Notes: generated from the sequence alone by a model not told the origin. Counted from the stretch's first letter, positions 15,965 through 25,167 are shown. The stretch is DNA of 64,000 bases from Amorphus sp040750475 (GCF_040750475.1 NZ_JABJVY010000010.1:111893-175892), one strand, 5' to 3'. Numbers and translations are program-made.

Positions 15965-17560
15965 TCACTGGTTGACGTTGGGCACGGTCAGCTTGTCCAT
16001 GACCTGCTCGAGCGTGAAGCTCGCTGCTTTCTGCCGCGGCGGGAACTCCTGGAACGTGGCAAGAAAGCTGGCCACATATTGCTGGGCCGGAACCAGCATG
16101 AAGGCATGATCGAGCAGCCAGTCATAGTAGGTGTTGGAGGTTCGATAGGCCCGCTCGTAGGGGTCGCGCCGCAGGTTGAACATCAGCGGCACCCGCAGTT
16201 CGGTGAACGGCTGAATCCAGGTACGGAAAGTGGCCCACCGCTCCTGCTCCAGGAACACCATCTTCCAGTCGCCGAAGCGAAGCGCCGACAAGTCGCCATC
16301 GTCGGTGAAATAGAAGATCTCGCGGCGCGGGCTCCGCTCGCTCTCGCCGGTCAGGAGCGGCAGGATATTGTAACCGTCGAGATGCACTTTGTACTCGCGG
16401 CCCAGCTCCGGCACCGACAAGCCATCCAGGAGCTCCTGCTTGACTTCCGGGTCGCCGGCAGCGGCAACAAAAGTCGGGAACCAGTCCATGTGGTGGACGA
16501 CTTCGTTGGTCACGGTGTCGGCCGCGATGTGACCAGGCCAGCGCACCATTGCCGGCACGCGCCAGCCGCCCTCCCAGTTGGTGTTCTTTTCGCTCCAGAA
16601 CGGCGTCATGGCCGCGTCGGGCCAAGTGTTCATGTGCGGCCCGTTGTCGGTTGAGTAGAACACGATCGTGTTGTCCGCGATGCCCAGTTCATCGAGCACA
16701 TCGAGGAACTTACCCACGTCCATGTCATGCTCGATCATGCCGGCCGTATAGGGGTCGACGGGCTTGCCGGCGATGTCGTCTGCCCGCGCCTGCATCTCCG
16801 GCGAAACATGGGTGCGGAAGTGCATTCTGGTTCCATTCCACCAGACGAACCAAGGCTTTCCCGCCTGGTTCTGCGCGCGGATGAAGTCGATGGCAGCGTC
16901 GGAAGTCTCGTCGTCCACGACTTCCATCCGTTCGCGCGAGAGCGCGCCCGTGTCCTCGATCTCCTGCCTGATTGCGCCATCCACGTAAATCGCGTTGGAA
17001 TGGATTACGCCTCGCGGACCAAATTGCTCGCGGAAGGTTTGGCCATTCGGAAGGATCATATCGCCGGGATAATCGGGATGCTCAGGCTCTTCCTCGGCGT
17101 TCAGGTGATAGAGATTTCCAAAGAACTCGTCGAAACCGTGATTGGTCGGCAGATGCTCGTCGCGGTCGCCGAGATGGTTCTTTCCGAATTGGCCAGTCGC
17201 ATAGCCTTGCGCCTTTAGCATGCCGGCGATCGTGGGGTCTTCTTCGCGCATTCCGAGTTCCGCACCCGGTAGCCCGACTTTCGAAAGACCCGTGCGGAAC
17301 ACCGACTGACCGGTAATGAAAGACGACCGGCCCGCCGTGCAGGACTGCTCGCCATAGTAGTCGGTAAACATCATCCCTTGATGGGCGATCCGATCGATAT
17401 TGGGCGTCCGATAGCCCATTAGACCGAACGTATAGGCCGAAATGTTGGATTGGCCGATATCGTCGCCCCAGATGACGAGAATATTCGGCTTATCTTCTTC
17501 CGCCAGCACCGGCCCGGCAAGTGAAAATGCTGCAACGGCAGCCACGAGACACTGCTTCAT
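15965..17560 (-). CDS. Exported sulfatase (C-T-A-G-R active-site type)
   Basis: The 531-residue protein has a signal peptide (residues 1-20) and the sulfatase fold starting NILVIWGDD with metal ligands Asp33/Asp34. The formylglycine site is Cys74 in SCTAGRS: it has Ala where most sulfatases have Pro, an accepted C-x-(P/A)-x-R variant. The later FYSTDNGPHMNTWP supplies Asp/Asn ligands. It acts in the periplasm on organic sulfate (or phosphate) esters; the substrate is not recognisable. The start is the ATG at 17560 after AGAGGGAACGTCG. It follows the CTPGR-type sulfatase after a 210-base gap. Maturation needs a formylglycine-generating enzyme encoded elsewhere. Confidence 0.9.
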   Translation of the reverse strand: MKQCLVAAVAAFSLAGPVLAEEDKPNILVIWGDDIGQSNISAYTFGLMGYRTPNIDRIAHQGMMFTDYYGEQSCTAGRSSFITGQSVFRTGLSKVGLPGAELGMREEDPTIAGMLKAQGYATGQFGKNHLGDRDEHLPTNHGFDEFFGNLYHLNAEEEPEHPDYPGDMILPNGQTFREQFGPRGVIHSNAIYVDGAIRQEIEDTGALSRERMEVVDDETSDAAIDFIRAQNQAGKPWFVWWNGTRMHFRTHVSPEMQARADDIAGKPVDPYTAGMIEHDMDVGKFLDVLDELGIADNTIVFYSTDNGPHMNTWPDAAMTPFWSEKNTNWEGGWRVPAMVRWPGHIAADTVTNEVVHHMDWFPTFVAAAGDPEVKQELLDGLSVPELGREYKVHLDGYNILPLLTGESERSPRREIFYFTDDGDLSALRFGDWKMVFLEQERWATFRTWIQPFTELRVPLMFNLRRDPYERAYRTSNTYYDWLLDHAFMLVPAQQYVASFLATFQEFPPRQKAASFTLEQVMDKLTVPNVNQ

Positions 17561-17770
17561 CGACGTTCCCTCTGATCCCTCGCGATGCAAGATTTTCTCT
17601 ATTGGGCCGCGTGCGGCCTTCCTTGCATTCGCTGTTGGCGGTCGCTTTTTTCTTGGTGCGCGACTATGAAACGAAGGATAGTCCCAAGAAAAATTCAATT
17701 CAACCAAACAGAGCATACGGCTCGACCGGCACCCGCAAAGATGCCGGTCGGTCTTGTCGAGGCAAACCGG

Positions 17771-19423
17771 TTAGTTGCCGGTCGGCATCGGGATGTTGAC
17801 GCCGTCCTTGGCGAGCTGTTCGCGCACCCATTTGAAGTTCTGGTACTCGGTCAGCGTGATCGGGCCCGTGTAGGTCTCGCTTTGCAGCTTGCGCGGCGGA
17901 TACTGGACATAGGTCTTGATCAGCTTCGCCAATGCTTCGTTGGCCGGAACCGTGGCCCACGTGCTTTCGGTGAAGGTGGTCATGAAGATGTCGTAACGCT
18001 CCTGCGGGTCGGCCAGGAGGTCGAACACCTGCGGGATGGTGGCTACGTAGCTTTCGGCCCCTTTCCAGCCAAGGTTGGTGTCCACCGCCAAACCGCCCGT
18101 GCTCGCACCGTCATCGCCACGAAGGTTGAAGACGAACTTGAAATTGCCGGAGCGGATCGCGCCGGGCGACAGCTCGTTTTCAGTGAAGTAGAACCACTCG
18201 TTGCGATCCGAGGGACCTGTTCCCTCGAGGACAGAAGTCATGTCGTAGCTGTCGAAGATGATCGGCTCACCGGCGCGATCCTTCTCCGGCAGCTTTTCGC
18301 CGGCGACAGAGGCGAAGGTCGCCATCAGGTCGAGACCACCGAGGATATCGTCGCTGCGCGTTCCCGGCTTCACGTGCCCGGGCCAACGCACCATGGTTGG
18401 AACCCGGTTGCCGCCTTCGCGGACCGTGCCCTTGGTGCCTCGGAACGGCGTGTAGCCCGCATCCGGATAGACGTCCTGCCAGGCGCCGTTGTCGACGGTG
18501 TAGAACACCAGCGTGTTGTCGGCGAGGCCGAGATCGTCCAGCTTTTTCAGGACATTGCCGACGCGGGTGTCCAGCTCCACGACGGCGTCGGCATAATCCG
18601 ACTTCGAGATCGACTTATGCTCGAACTCCGGCGCCGGCATGTTCGGCTGGTGGTTCTTCATGAAGTTGACGTTGATGTAGAAGGGCGTGTTGGGCGTCTT
18701 GGCCGCATCCTCCAAGAACTCGACCGCCGCCTCTTCGACATACTTGTCGAGGAACGGAATACCGACCACACCCTTGTCTGGGGTGTCGACATATTCGCCG
18801 TTGACCTTGAAGACTTCCTTGGCCTCTTCGCCGGCATTGCCCGAGAGAGCGCCGGTAGTGACCTTCTGGAACATCTCGCGAAGGTCGTCGCTCATCGCCG
18901 GGAACCACTTCGGGTCCGCGTAGGTGTAAGCGTTGAGATGGTAGAGGAAGGCATACTTCATCACGTCGTAGCCCTGGGCGTTCGGCAACGCATAGTCCGC
19001 CTCGCCCAGGTGCCATTTGCCAGTGAAGTAGGTCTTGTAGCCGGCTTCCTTCAGGACCGAGGCGAGCGTCCATTCGGCCTTGGGCAAACCGCCGCCTTGC
19101 CCCTGGAAGGCGACCGTGGTCATGCCGGACCGGTTGGGAATACGGCCGGTCTGGATAGCGGCGCGGCCGGGCGTACAGCTCGGCTGGCCATAGAAGTTGG
19201 TGAAGATCATGCCTTCGGAGGCAAGCTCATCGAAGTTCGGCGTCGGCATGCCGCGGCCCACGCCCCCGAGATAGGGGCCGAGATCGCCCCAACCGGTATC
19301 GTCGGACACGATCAAGAGAATGTTCGGTTTCTTATCCGCCGTCTCGGTGGACGAGGCATCCTGAGCCCAAGCTGGCCCAGAGACCACCATCGCCGCCACC
19401 GCAGCAGCAACTAGTCCCCTCAT
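17771..19423 (-). CDS. Exported arylsulfatase-family protein (C-T-P-G-R type)
   Basis: The 550-residue protein has a signal peptide (residues 1-20, AWA-Q) and the sulfatase start NILLIVSDDTGWGD with Asp41/Asp42 metal ligands. Cys83 in SCTPGR is the formylglycine precursor and GKWHLGE holds the conserved Lys/His pair. It is the first gene of the hydrolase group, with AAGGAGACGTTTG before the ATG at 19423, and diverges from the AraC-type regulator. It shares layout with the next sulfatase but differs in the active-site Pro/Ala and in the middle insert. Broad role: periplasmic release of sulfate from organic esters; exact substrate unknown. Confidence 0.92.
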   Translation of the reverse strand: MRGLVAAAVAAMVVSGPAWAQDASSTETADKKPNILLIVSDDTGWGDLGPYLGGVGRGMPTPNFDELASEGMIFTNFYGQPSCTPGRAAIQTGRIPNRSGMTTVAFQGQGGGLPKAEWTLASVLKEAGYKTYFTGKWHLGEADYALPNAQGYDVMKYAFLYHLNAYTYADPKWFPAMSDDLREMFQKVTTGALSGNAGEEAKEVFKVNGEYVDTPDKGVVGIPFLDKYVEEAAVEFLEDAAKTPNTPFYINVNFMKNHQPNMPAPEFEHKSISKSDYADAVVELDTRVGNVLKKLDDLGLADNTLVFYTVDNGAWQDVYPDAGYTPFRGTKGTVREGGNRVPTMVRWPGHVKPGTRSDDILGGLDLMATFASVAGEKLPEKDRAGEPIIFDSYDMTSVLEGTGPSDRNEWFYFTENELSPGAIRSGNFKFVFNLRGDDGASTGGLAVDTNLGWKGAESYVATIPQVFDLLADPQERYDIFMTTFTESTWATVPANEALAKLIKTYVQYPPRKLQSETYTGPITLTEYQNFKWVREQLAKDGVNIPMPTGN

Positions 19424-19869
19424 CAAACGTCTCCTTGTGTTGGATCGAAGGCTTGCTCCGACCGGACTTGGCCACCCCTCACAACTAGGGGGCGACTTCG
19501 GACGGGCATTCGGGCAGAGTGCCGTGGCCTGGGCGTGCGACGCTCGATTCACCGCGTGCGGCCCTGTCGGTCGGTCCCGCTGGCGTCCGATGTCGAATTG
19601 TAATCCTAAAGTCGCGAAAGCTCCATAAAATCAACTTCTGATCGATATCGAACGCCGGCCAGGCTGCGCAGCACCCCAATTCTCGCTTCAGGGGCGCAAG
19701 GCCATGACAGCTCGCGTGTCAGGTGCTCGTTTTGGGATTAAAAATGGCGACCGTCCCCACCCAAAGGCACGTCCGTGCCCATCACTTGCCATTTTGATTG
19801 TCTTCGGCCGGATATTGCCCAAAAGTTGCAGTTGGTGCTTGATATTTTGCGTCAAACGCGGGGACGTTG
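19424..19869. other. Divergent control region of the sulfatase genes and the AraC regulator
   Basis: A 446-base gap between two divergent genes with no supportable open frame. It holds an 8-bp inverted repeat AAAATGGC (19741-19748) / GCCATTTT (19788-19795) that encloses a small perfect hairpin (GGCACG-TC-CGTGCC, 19766-19779), a possible regulator or folding element. Promoters for both directions must lie here but no clear hexamer pair was identified. Confidence 0.5.
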
Positions 19870-20919
19870 ATGCGATATTCCAACTCGGTCGCTCTGACGC
19901 GCGCTGCGGGCTTCGGCTCGCTGCCGGACCTGCTTCGGGAACGCGTCGGCGAACGTGCGCTCTTCAAGACATTCGAGCGCGAGGGACTTTCGATCGAGAC
20001 GATCGACACCCCGCATACGCTCCTCCCCGTCTATGCCGTGATGCGGGTCTTCGGACGCGCCGGCTCGCTGCTCGGCGATCGGACCTTCGGCTTTGAGGTC
20101 GGAGAGCGGATGACCCATCGCGGCTTCGGGCTCTGGGTCGAGCATAGCATCCTGGCGGCTACGCTCGGTGACGCGCTGCGACGAAGCATAGCAACGATTG
20201 GCACGCATCAATCGGACTGCCGGATGGAGCTTGTCGCAAGCGAGCGCCATGTTCTGTGGCAGTATGTGCCGCCGCCTCTGAAGGCGACCAACCACCAGCA
20301 CAGCGACCATATCCTTCCGCCGATGCTGGAATTTGTTCGCCACTATCTCGGACGCGATTGGACGCCGGAATGGATCGAGATGAACTACGCTCGCGATCCG
20401 GACGCTGCGCTGATCGAACAGCGGTTGCAAATCCCGATCCGTTTCGGATGCCACGGAGTCGGTATCGCGCTTCGAAAGGAAGACCTTGCAGCGCGGCGAG
20501 AGCTGCTTCCTGCCGCCTACAAGCGCATCGTCACCCTGCGGGAGGTCGTGGCGGACGTCCTTCTGAAAGCGGCACCGGAGCCGGCCCGCTCCCTCTCCGC
20601 CGTCGTGGCCCTCCGCCTCATGGACGGAGACACCGATATCGAAGGGGCCGCACGGATTACCGGATTGAGCGTTCAGAGCCTGCAGCGCCGGCTTCGGCAG
20701 AAAGGCTTCACCTATCGCGAGATCGTTGACGGCGCACGACACCACCGCGCGATTCGCCTGTTGCGGGAAACCGATCTGGCGGTCGTCGAAATCGCTCTAA
20801 TGCTCGGCTACCAGGAACATCCGAGCTTCACTCGCGCCTTTCAGCGCTGGACCGGCGTCTCGCCGACGGCCTATCGCCTTGCCAATGCGCCGCTTATCCC
20901 CAGTCACGCAAGCGCCTAA
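19870..20919 (+). CDS. AraC-family transcriptional regulator
   Basis: The 349-residue protein has an N-terminal arabinose-binding-like AraC domain of the OruR/ArgR type (about residues 20-200) and a C-terminal double helix-turn-helix (about 245-340), with the typical AARITGLSVQSLQRRLRQ first motif and the ALMLGYQEHPSFTRAFQRWTGVSP second motif. The ATG at 19870 follows an in-frame TTG and a GGGGACG sequence. It diverges from the sulfatase/HAD group and precedes an outer-membrane protein gene by 104 bases, so it may control both. The inducer is unknown. Confidence 0.92.
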   Translation: MRYSNSVALTRAAGFGSLPDLLRERVGERALFKTFEREGLSIETIDTPHTLLPVYAVMRVFGRAGSLLGDRTFGFEVGERMTHRGFGLWVEHSILAATLGDALRRSIATIGTHQSDCRMELVASERHVLWQYVPPPLKATNHQHSDHILPPMLEFVRHYLGRDWTPEWIEMNYARDPDAALIEQRLQIPIRFGCHGVGIALRKEDLAARRELLPAAYKRIVTLREVVADVLLKAAPEPARSLSAVVALRLMDGDTDIEGAARITGLSVQSLQRRLRQKGFTYREIVDGARHHRAIRLLRETDLAVVEIALMLGYQEHPSFTRAFQRWTGVSPTAYRLANAPLIPSHASA

Positions 20920-21023
20920 CCGCAGGTTGACGCCTAATGCAAAGCAAAACGACGGCATATCAACTAGGGCCGATCGAGGATCAGCACATGAGGCCGCCGG
21001 AGCTTCAAAAGGAAGGAAACAGC

Positions 21024-21851
21024 GTGGAAAAATCGTTTCGATTCGATCTTAAAGCGCTGGTCATGGCCTTCGCCATGGGGACCCTCACGGTCGGGATGGC
21101 GCATGTCGGCGAAGCGCGGGCGGCAGATCTTGAAACCGGAGCCACAGAGCCGGACTGGTCACCGGATGCCGTGGCCGAACCGGGCTGGCAGGTTAGTGTG
21201 GCCCCCTATTTCTGGGCGGCCGGCATGACGGGCACCGTGGCTTCGTTCGGGGCGCCGGGCGTCGACGTCGATATGAGTTTTTCCGACATCATGGATGGGC
21301 TCGACTTCTCCGTCATGGCGGCGGGCGTGGCGCGCCACGGCCGCTTCAGTCTGAGCACCGATCTTCTTTATCTGAAGCTCTCCACCAAGGAGACTTCTGC
21401 CCATGGCGTCATCGTCGACAATGTCAGCCTGGGCTCGACGACGATGGAAGCGACAGCGCTCGCCGGTTATTCGGTTCTGGATCTTTCAAATGTCCGCCTC
21501 GATGTGGTCGGAGGTGCGCGCGTCTGGTCAGTCCGGAACGAGCTTTCCTTTAACGGCGGCCTGCTCAACGGCCGTGGTGCGAAAGACTCCGCGACGTGGG
21601 TCGACGCCATGGGCGGCATCAAGGGCCGTGTGGACCTGTCCGACCGCTTCTATCTCACGGGATCAGCGCTCGGCGGCGGTGGCTCCTCGGACTTTGCGTG
21701 GGACCTGCTGGGGGCCGTCGGCTACGACGTCTCCGACCGCTTTTCCGCCCTCGCCGGCTATCGCGCCCTCGGGGTCGACTACCAGGACGGACCGTTCGAG
21801 TTCGATGTGACCATCCAAGGTCCGATCATCGGCGCTTCGTTCAAATTTTAG
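21024..21851 (+). CDS. Outer-membrane beta-barrel protein
   Basis: The 275-residue protein has a Sec signal peptide (cleavage at ARA-A, about residue 33) and amphipathic beta-strand repeats ending in a C-terminal Phe (GASFKF), the classic outer-membrane protein end signal. I chose the GTG at 21024 because a strong AAGGAAGG site precedes it and it gives a normal signal peptide; an ATG upstream at 20937 would put 29 charged residues before the signal. APYFWAAGMTG near the mature N-terminus is common in a family of proteobacterial outer-membrane proteins of unknown function. It may be an entry pore for products of the sulfatase system, by position only. Confidence 0.8.
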   Translation: MEKSFRFDLKALVMAFAMGTLTVGMAHVGEARAADLETGATEPDWSPDAVAEPGWQVSVAPYFWAAGMTGTVASFGAPGVDVDMSFSDIMDGLDFSVMAAGVARHGRFSLSTDLLYLKLSTKETSAHGVIVDNVSLGSTTMEATALAGYSVLDLSNVRLDVVGGARVWSVRNELSFNGGLLNGRGAKDSATWVDAMGGIKGRVDLSDRFYLTGSALGGGGSSDFAWDLLGAVGYDVSDRFSALAGYRALGVDYQDGPFEFDVTIQGPIIGASFKF

Positions 21852-21875
21852 GGCGTTCCGCCCGGACGCAGTATC

Positions 21876-21976
21876 AGAGCCGTTCCGCTTTCTCTGGATC
21901 GCAGAACGGCTCGAAGCCCCTGTTTTGATACGCTTCCGGAGTGCGAACCGGTTTCGGCTTCGCCTGAAAATGCTCT
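21876..21976. repeat. Dispersed intergenic repeat, copy A
   Basis: About 100 bases with an inverted-repeat left half (GAGCCGTTCCGC ... GCAGAACGGCTC) followed by a TTGTTTTGATACGCTTCC-like and a CTTCGCCTGAAAA-like segment. The same order of elements recurs at 41041-41143 and 63800-63907. Confidence 0.7.
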
Positions 21977-22077
21977 CGAACAGCGGCGATCTGCAACGTC
22001 GACAACGCCACCAGCGCCCAGCTATCTGATCAAAAACCGGGAGCCGTGCGGATCCCGATCGGGAGGCAGGAGCTGGC

Positions 22078-22761
22078 ATGACACTGCGCGCAACCATCGA
22101 AGCGCTCTATATCGGACGCGTTGAAACTCGCTGGCCGGAACGGCCACCGTCGGCAATCGGTAAAACCACGACCGCCGACAGACTCGAGCTCACCACGACC
22201 GGCTTTCGCCGCGACAGCCAGGCCGATCTCACCGTGCATGGCGGTCCGGACAAAGCGGTTCATCACTATGCCAGCGACCACTACGCCGACTGGCGAAACG
22301 AACTCGGCCGAGACGATTTGCGGCCGGGCGGCTTCGGCGAGAACATTTCCACGTTCGGGCTGACCGAGGACCGACTCTGCATCGGCGACATCTTCACGCT
22401 CGGCACGGCAACGGTGCAGATCAGCCAAGGCCGGCAGCCGTGCTGGAAACTTTCCGCCCATACCGGTGAGGAGCGGATGGCCTTTCTGTTCCAGAAGTCG
22501 GTACGTACTGGCTGGTACTATCGCGTGCTTGAACCTGGTCATATCCAAGCCGGCGACGAGATCACGCTCCAGGAGCGTCCCTGTCCGGAGTGGTCGCTCA
22601 AGGCCGTTACTGAAGCGCGCCTGACGCGACGGATCGACCGGGACGCCGCGGAGCACCTTTCCCAATTGCCGGAGCTCGCGGACGGCTGGCGCGAGGCGTT
22701 TGATCGCATCGCCAAGAAGGCACCGGCAGAAGACACCCGCGCCCGACTGGAGGGAAAGTAG
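22078..22761 (+). CDS. MOSC-domain protein, YiiM-like
   Basis: The 227-residue protein is a MOSC domain of the YiiM family. The HGGPDKAVHHY and GGFGENIS segments and the conserved Cys in SQGRQPCWKL are visible, followed by a C-terminal alpha-helical 3-alpha domain. YiiM proteins bind molybdenum cofactor and in E. coli reduce N-hydroxylated compounds. The start has GGGAGGCAGGAGC upstream. The gene ends 15 bases from the stop of the convergent molybdopterin-binding subunit gene, a suggestive pairing of two Moco-related proteins. Confidence 0.92.
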   Translation: MTLRATIEALYIGRVETRWPERPPSAIGKTTTADRLELTTTGFRRDSQADLTVHGGPDKAVHHYASDHYADWRNELGRDDLRPGGFGENISTFGLTEDRLCIGDIFTLGTATVQISQGRQPCWKLSAHTGEERMAFLFQKSVRTGWYYRVLEPGHIQAGDEITLQERPCPEWSLKAVTEARLTRRIDRDAAEHLSQLPELADGWREAFDRIAKKAPAEDTRARLEGK

Positions 22762-22776
22762 CCCTCGCGGGGCGGC

Positions 22777-25026
22777 CTATCGGTCTGCAGCCTGCAGCGC
22801 GGTCCACACCGCTAGTGGAGTCGTCGGCGCACCGATCGGGCACGCGCCGGCATGGGCGAGCGCGTCGTTGACCGCGTTCAAAATCGCCGCGGCGGAGGCG
22901 ATCGCTCCGGCCTGCCCCACCCCTTTGGTTCCAAGCGGCGTCGTCGTGCATGGATGCTCTTCCGTGAGCACCACACGAGGCATTGCGGCCATATCGGCCG
23001 CGCGCGGCAAGCCATAGTCCATCAGGCTTCCGGTTAGAAGTTGGCCATCGGCAGGATCGAAACCGACGCGTTCAAGGATCGCTTGGCCAAGCCCCTGCTC
23101 GACGCCGCCGACGAGCTGATCGACGAGCCCCGTTTGGTCAAGGATACGGCCATAGTCGTCGGCGGCGACGTAGCCGACAACCTCCACACGTCCCGTTTCC
23201 GGATCGATCTCGACATCGCAGAGATGGCAGCCATTGGGATAGGTGGTCGCCCCACCGCCGGTCGCTTCCGCCGCCAGGCCGCCCTCCTCTCGCGCCAGGG
23301 CGACGAGCGAGATCCGGTGGTTGGTGCCCGGCACGAACAGATCGCCCTGCTCAAACGTCACGTCATCGGGGGAAACACCGAAACGCTTACCGGCTCGGGT
23401 CCGCGCCGTTTCGATCAAAGCATCGGCGGCATTGGCCACCGCGCTGCCCGCCACCGCCATGGTCTTGGCGCCATAGGTGCCGCCGCCGTCCGGACTGTCG
23501 ACGGAATCGCCCTGACGCAGTACGTCGAGCGCAAGCGTTGTCTTGTCGGAGACGATTGCGGAAAAAGCGGCCTTATGGCGTTGTCCGGTGTCCTGGCTTC
23601 CGACAGTCGCCGTCATCCGCCCGTCCGCATCGAGCACGAGCCGCGCCAGGTCCACGGGGCCGGCGCTGGTGGTGTCGAGCCAGAGCGAGACACCGCGACC
23701 GAACAACTGGCCGCGCGCGCGGGCGGTCTGCCGCCGTGTTTCGGCGGTCACTGTGGTGTCGGCCGAGGCAACCGCAGCATCGAGCCGTCCCGGAAAATCG
23801 CCGGTGTCGTAAATCTCTCCGGCCACGGTCCGGAACGGCAGCGCGGAAGGGGCGATCAGGTTGCGGCGGCGAAGCGCGATCGGATCGATGCCGCTTACCC
23901 GCGCGGCTTCGTCGACCAGCGCCTCCAGCACCAGGATCGCCTCCGGCTTGCCGGCACCGCGATAGGCGTCAGTCCAGGGCGTGTTGGTCAGGTGCCCGGT
24001 GACTTGAATGTCGGCGGCCGGGATATCGTAAAGCCCGGTCGCGACGCTGGAGAGCCCGTAAGTCGCCACGTGCGGCTCGAAGAAGGAGATATAGCCGCCA
24101 AGGTCGACCTCGTGACGCACACGGATTGCCAAGAAGCGTCCGTCTGCATCGAGCGCGAGTTCGCCATGGGCACGCAATTCGCGGGCTTGGGTGTCCGTCT
24201 GGAGCGACTCCGCCCGGCTCGCGATCCATGTCACCGGACGGCCGAGCCGCTCGGCCGCAACCGCCAGCGCGAGATATTCCGGATAGGGATAGGTCTTCAT
24301 ACCGAACGAACCACCCACATCGCGGGTGATAACCCGGACAGTTGCGGGATCGCGCTTCAGGCAGGCTGCGAGCAGCCCGGCGAGGAGCCCCGCCCCCTGG
24401 GCGGGAATTTCCAGCGTCAGGCGGTCGCTCCCGCCGTCATAGGAGGCGATCGTCCCGCGCGGTTCGATCGGCATCGGTGCCACACGGGAGAGGTCCAGAT
24501 CCAGGCGCGCCACCGTCGCGGCAGCCTCGAAAGCGCGGGCCGCAGCCTCGCCACCCTTCGACGACCAGCGCAGTGCCACGTTGCCCGGCGCCAGGGCATC
24601 GATCTCCACAGCCGGCGGAGCATCCACCGCACTGGTGACGCTGGTAACCGCCGCAAGCGGCTCGTAGTCGATCTCGACGAGTTCGGCCGCATCAATCGCC
24701 GCCGCTTCGGACGTGGCGACCACCACGGCCACGGGATCTCCGACATGGCGTACCCTGTCTTGGCACAGGATCGGCCTCTCGATCGGGGCGAGAAAATCGC
24801 CCTCGCCGGTAAAGCTGAGCGGCGAGACGATCGGCGCGACATCGCCGAGATCGGTGGCGGTCAGGACGGCGACCACACCCGGCGCCCCGCGCGCGGCCTC
24901 CACATCGATTCCGTCGAACCGGGCATGAGCAAGTGGCGAACGAACGAAGACGGCGTAGAGGCTGCCGTCCGGAACGATGTCGGCGAGGTAGGTTCCGCGT
25001 CCGACCAGGAAGCGATCCAGTTCCAT
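22777..25026 (-). CDS. Xanthine-dehydrogenase-family molybdopterin-binding subunit, orphan, with Glu-to-Gln change
   Basis: The 749-residue protein is a CoxL/XdhB-type large subunit: RFLVGRGTYLADI at the start, the GGSFGMK segment, GSQDTGQRH (MPT contacts) and GGGTYGAKT. It lacks the CO-dehydrogenase Cys loop, so it is not a CODH. The position that normally holds the base-catalytic Glu (KGxGE) reads KGVGQAG, with Gln705 (codon CAG at 22912-22914). The small 2Fe-2S and FAD subunits that normally accompany it are absent from the window. The N-terminus may be short: the ATG at 25026 has a very close GGAG, and an upstream GTG is possible. By context it probably hydroxylates the substrate of the adjacent UbiD/hydantoinase locus, but it might be inactive or use another partner. 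Confidence 0.85.
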   Translation of the reverse strand: MELDRFLVGRGTYLADIVPDGSLYAVFVRSPLAHARFDGIDVEAARGAPGVVAVLTATDLGDVAPIVSPLSFTGEGDFLAPIERPILCQDRVRHVGDPVAVVVATSEAAAIDAAELVEIDYEPLAAVTSVTSAVDAPPAVEIDALAPGNVALRWSSKGGEAAARAFEAAATVARLDLDLSRVAPMPIEPRGTIASYDGGSDRLTLEIPAQGAGLLAGLLAACLKRDPATVRVITRDVGGSFGMKTYPYPEYLALAVAAERLGRPVTWIASRAESLQTDTQARELRAHGELALDADGRFLAIRVRHEVDLGGYISFFEPHVATYGLSSVATGLYDIPAADIQVTGHLTNTPWTDAYRGAGKPEAILVLEALVDEAARVSGIDPIALRRRNLIAPSALPFRTVAGEIYDTGDFPGRLDAAVASADTTVTAETRRQTARARGQLFGRGVSLWLDTTSAGPVDLARLVLDADGRMTATVGSQDTGQRHKAAFSAIVSDKTTLALDVLRQGDSVDSPDGGGTYGAKTMAVAGSAVANAADALIETARTRAGKRFGVSPDDVTFEQGDLFVPGTNHRISLVALAREEGGLAAEATGGGATTYPNGCHLCDVEIDPETGRVEVVGYVAADDYGRILDQTGLVDQLVGGVEQGLGQAILERVGFDPADGQLLTGSLMDYGLPRAADMAAMPRVVLTEEHPCTTTPLGTKGVGQAGAIASAAAILNAVNDALAHAGACPIGAPTTPLAVWTALQAADR

Positions 25027-25106
25027 CTCCGACACCCGTGTTCGAACCGATGCAACCCAGGAGAAGCGACACCCGCTTTTCCGGATTTGCGTCAAACTCT
25101 GATTTT

Positions 25107-25143
25107 GAACCGTTCCACGATTCGCCGAAAAGTGGAACGGTTC
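25107..25143. repeat. Perfect 12-bp inverted repeat between the binding-protein and molybdo-subunit genes
   Basis: GAACCGTTCCAC and GTGGAACGGTTC with a 13-base loop lie in the 141-base gap. There is no T tract. It could be a Rho-independent-like processing hairpin, or part of a palindromic repeat family related to the other GTTCCGC-bearing intergenic repeats here. Confidence 0.6.
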
Positions 25144-25167
25144 CAACGCGACTTGCGAGTTTCGGCC

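Noticed and set aside
22777..25026. Carbon monoxide dehydrogenase large subunit
   Set aside because: The Cys-bearing active-site loop of CODH is absent; the corresponding region reads GGGTYGAK, and the catalytic Glu is changed.
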